Positions 4,659-5,328 of a DNA stretch of 5,328 nucleotides are shown piece by piece. The notes beneath the pieces are model-generated. The model worked only from the letters and a program-made list of their open reading frames with translations. It had not been told where the DNA came from and made no database searches. The position numbers and the translations under genes are program-made. Source of the stretch: Bryobacterales bacterium (GTDB taxonomy: Bacteria; Cyanobacteriota; Vampirovibrionia; Obscuribacterales; Obscuribacteraceae). The stretch lies in NCBI GenBank assembly GCA_903970295.1, contig CAJCHQ010001031.1, forward strand, positions 1 through 5,328, in the 5' to 3' direction. Position 1 is the first letter of the stretch, and each line of letters begins with the position of its first letter.

Positions 4659-5144
4659 CTAAGCGACAGGCTTGGCCCAATACAGCTGCTTGTGACCGCG
4701 CGCCGTGAGTTCTTCCACTCGCCGATTAGCGTCAGCACGACAAAGCCTACGTTCAACGAAGAACTGCCCGCCGTTATCGTCCTGACGCCAAATTTCGTGT
4801 GGCTGCAAGTACACCTCAGCACAAGTCCAACTCAACTGCGAGGCACTGATTCCGGTCGCCTCCAAAATCTGCTCCAAGTTCTCGCTCGCTTCAGTTCCGC
4901 ACTTAGCCTGAATCACAGTCGCGTACTCAGGTCCTTGAAGCAAGTGTTCGACTATAAATTGCACCCCCCTTTCAGTTCTGAACAAGGCACCACGGGCGAG
5001 TCCCAGACCATCGCTGTCGTACTCGTCGAATTTGGCTGCCAGCAATCGCTCCAGTTCTTGCCAGGGCATGGGGCTGATTGTTGCTATCGGTAAAAAGTGC
5101 CCTGGCGCCCACTTGTCGATCTTCTCTTGGGAAAATTTCGTCAT
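4659..5144 (-). CDS. 161-residue protein with a C-terminal DDNG...RGHKQxYW domain
   Basis: No function is assigned. The last ~45 residues (117-161) carry RQDDNGGQFFVERR (120-133), an ADANRRVEELTA helix (137-148) and RGHKQLYW (149-156). From memory this pattern matches a small family of uncharacterised bacterial proteins made of a beta-hairpin, a helix and a final strand, usually stand-alone; this is not verified. The N-terminal ~115 residues are not recognised. They include an early helix (PWQELERLLAAKFDEYDSDG), a strand pair ending GVQFIVEHL, and a helix ENLEQILEATGISASQL. There is no signal peptide or membrane segment. Start: ATG at 5144; the leader is A-rich (GAAAGAAACAGA) with only a weak Shine-Dalgarno. 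An in-frame TGA lies 11 codons upstream and no better start exists in this frame. It is convergent with the phosphoesterase operon, so it is probably a separate transcription unit. Confidence 0.72.
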   Translation of the reverse strand: MTKFSQEKIDKWAPGHFLPIATISPMPWQELERLLAAKFDEYDSDGLGLARGALFRTERGVQFIVEHLLQGPEYATVIQAKCGTEASENLEQILEATGISASQLSWTCAEVYLQPHEIWRQDDNGGQFFVERRLCRADANRRVEELTARGHKQLYWAKPVA

Positions 5145-5255
5145 TCTGTTTCTTTCTATTTGTCTTATTCCTATGTTTCATTTTTCGCGTCGTCTGACCT
5201 GCACTCAGTCGTTCGTACTGTCTCCTGAGAAGGCTGGTCAGCGCATGGGACTGTT
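5145..5255. other. Intergenic leader of the minus-strand gene
   Basis: About 110 bases. Nearest the gene it is very A-rich on the minus strand (GCGAAAAATGAAACATAGGAA and onward), which suits a promoter or an A-rich translation enhancer, but no clear -35/-10 pair was found. A second minus-strand ATG at 5181 opens an out-of-frame, lysine-rich reading frame that overlaps the gene and is not favoured. A short inverted repeat (CTCAG...CTGAG) lies near 5203-5228. Confidence 0.4.
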
Positions 5256-5328
5256 TCAGTAGTGAATCACCACAGGGGCTTTAACAGGTCTCTTGTTGGC
5301 GTCGCATATGGCCAGGTTGTGATGCACG
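5256..5328 (-). CDS. Possible C-terminal end of another minus-strand gene
   Basis: From the right edge, one minus-strand frame reads HHNLAICDANKRPVKAPVVI-HY and stops at TGA (5256-5258). The alternation of hydrophobic and charged residues looks like a real protein end. The fragment is only 23 residues and the other two frames are also open for 15-19 codons, so the call is weak. If real, it would end about 110 bases upstream of the gene at 4659-5144, in the same direction. Confidence 0.28.
   Translation of the reverse strand, partial: VHHNLAICDANKRPVKAPVVIHY

Noticed and set aside
1..5328. CRISPR array, insertion sequence ends, rRNA or integrase attachment site
   Set aside because: No regularly spaced repeats, terminal inverted repeats with a transposase, rRNA-like sequence or tRNA end were seen.

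Overview
The window reads like part of a tailed-phage genome or a prophage/mobile region of a bacterium. The main reason is its central cassette: three tightly packed plus-strand genes with strong AAGGAG-type ribosome sites. They encode a helix-turn-helix plus calcineurin-like phosphoesterase of the type common in tailed phages, a HAD-superfamily phosphatase, and a third protein that aligns along its length with the first but has lost its metal-binding residues. No structural, replication or integrase gene is present, so phage origin is an inference from gene style and the host cannot be named.

Layout. Bases 1-262 (minus strand) hold the 5' part of an unrecognised gene with a GTG start, running off the left edge. 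Bases 263-1179 have no convincing gene apart from one weak 42-codon ORF. They hold several small hairpins and a short tandem repeat, and the last two hairpins form the leader of the cassette. Bases 1180-4264 hold the three-gene operon, with gaps of 56 and 11 bases. Bases 4265-4475 are its 3' region: a 13-bp perfect inverted repeat followed by a strong intrinsic terminator, overlapped by a doubtful 56-residue ORF. Bases 4476-4658 are AT-rich, with a repeat and a hairpin that probably terminates the convergent minus-strand gene. That gene (4659-5144) encodes a 161-residue protein whose last ~45 residues resemble a small bacterial domain of the DDNG...RGHKQxYW type. Bases 5145-5328 are mostly intergenic, with a possible C-terminal scrap of another minus-strand gene at the right edge.

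How the genes may work together. The two intact enzymes are both phosphate-removing hydrolases: a two-metal phosphoesterase with its own DNA-binding domain, and an Asp-nucleophile HAD phosphatase resembling 5'-deoxynucleotidases. The third gene is a likely pseudoenzyme relative of the first, translated from an initiation region nearly identical to that of the HAD gene. The most economical reading is that the pseudoenzyme is a partner, scaffold or substrate-binding subunit for the active phosphoesterase. The substrate (DNA ends, nucleotides or a signalling nucleotide) cannot be read from the sequence.
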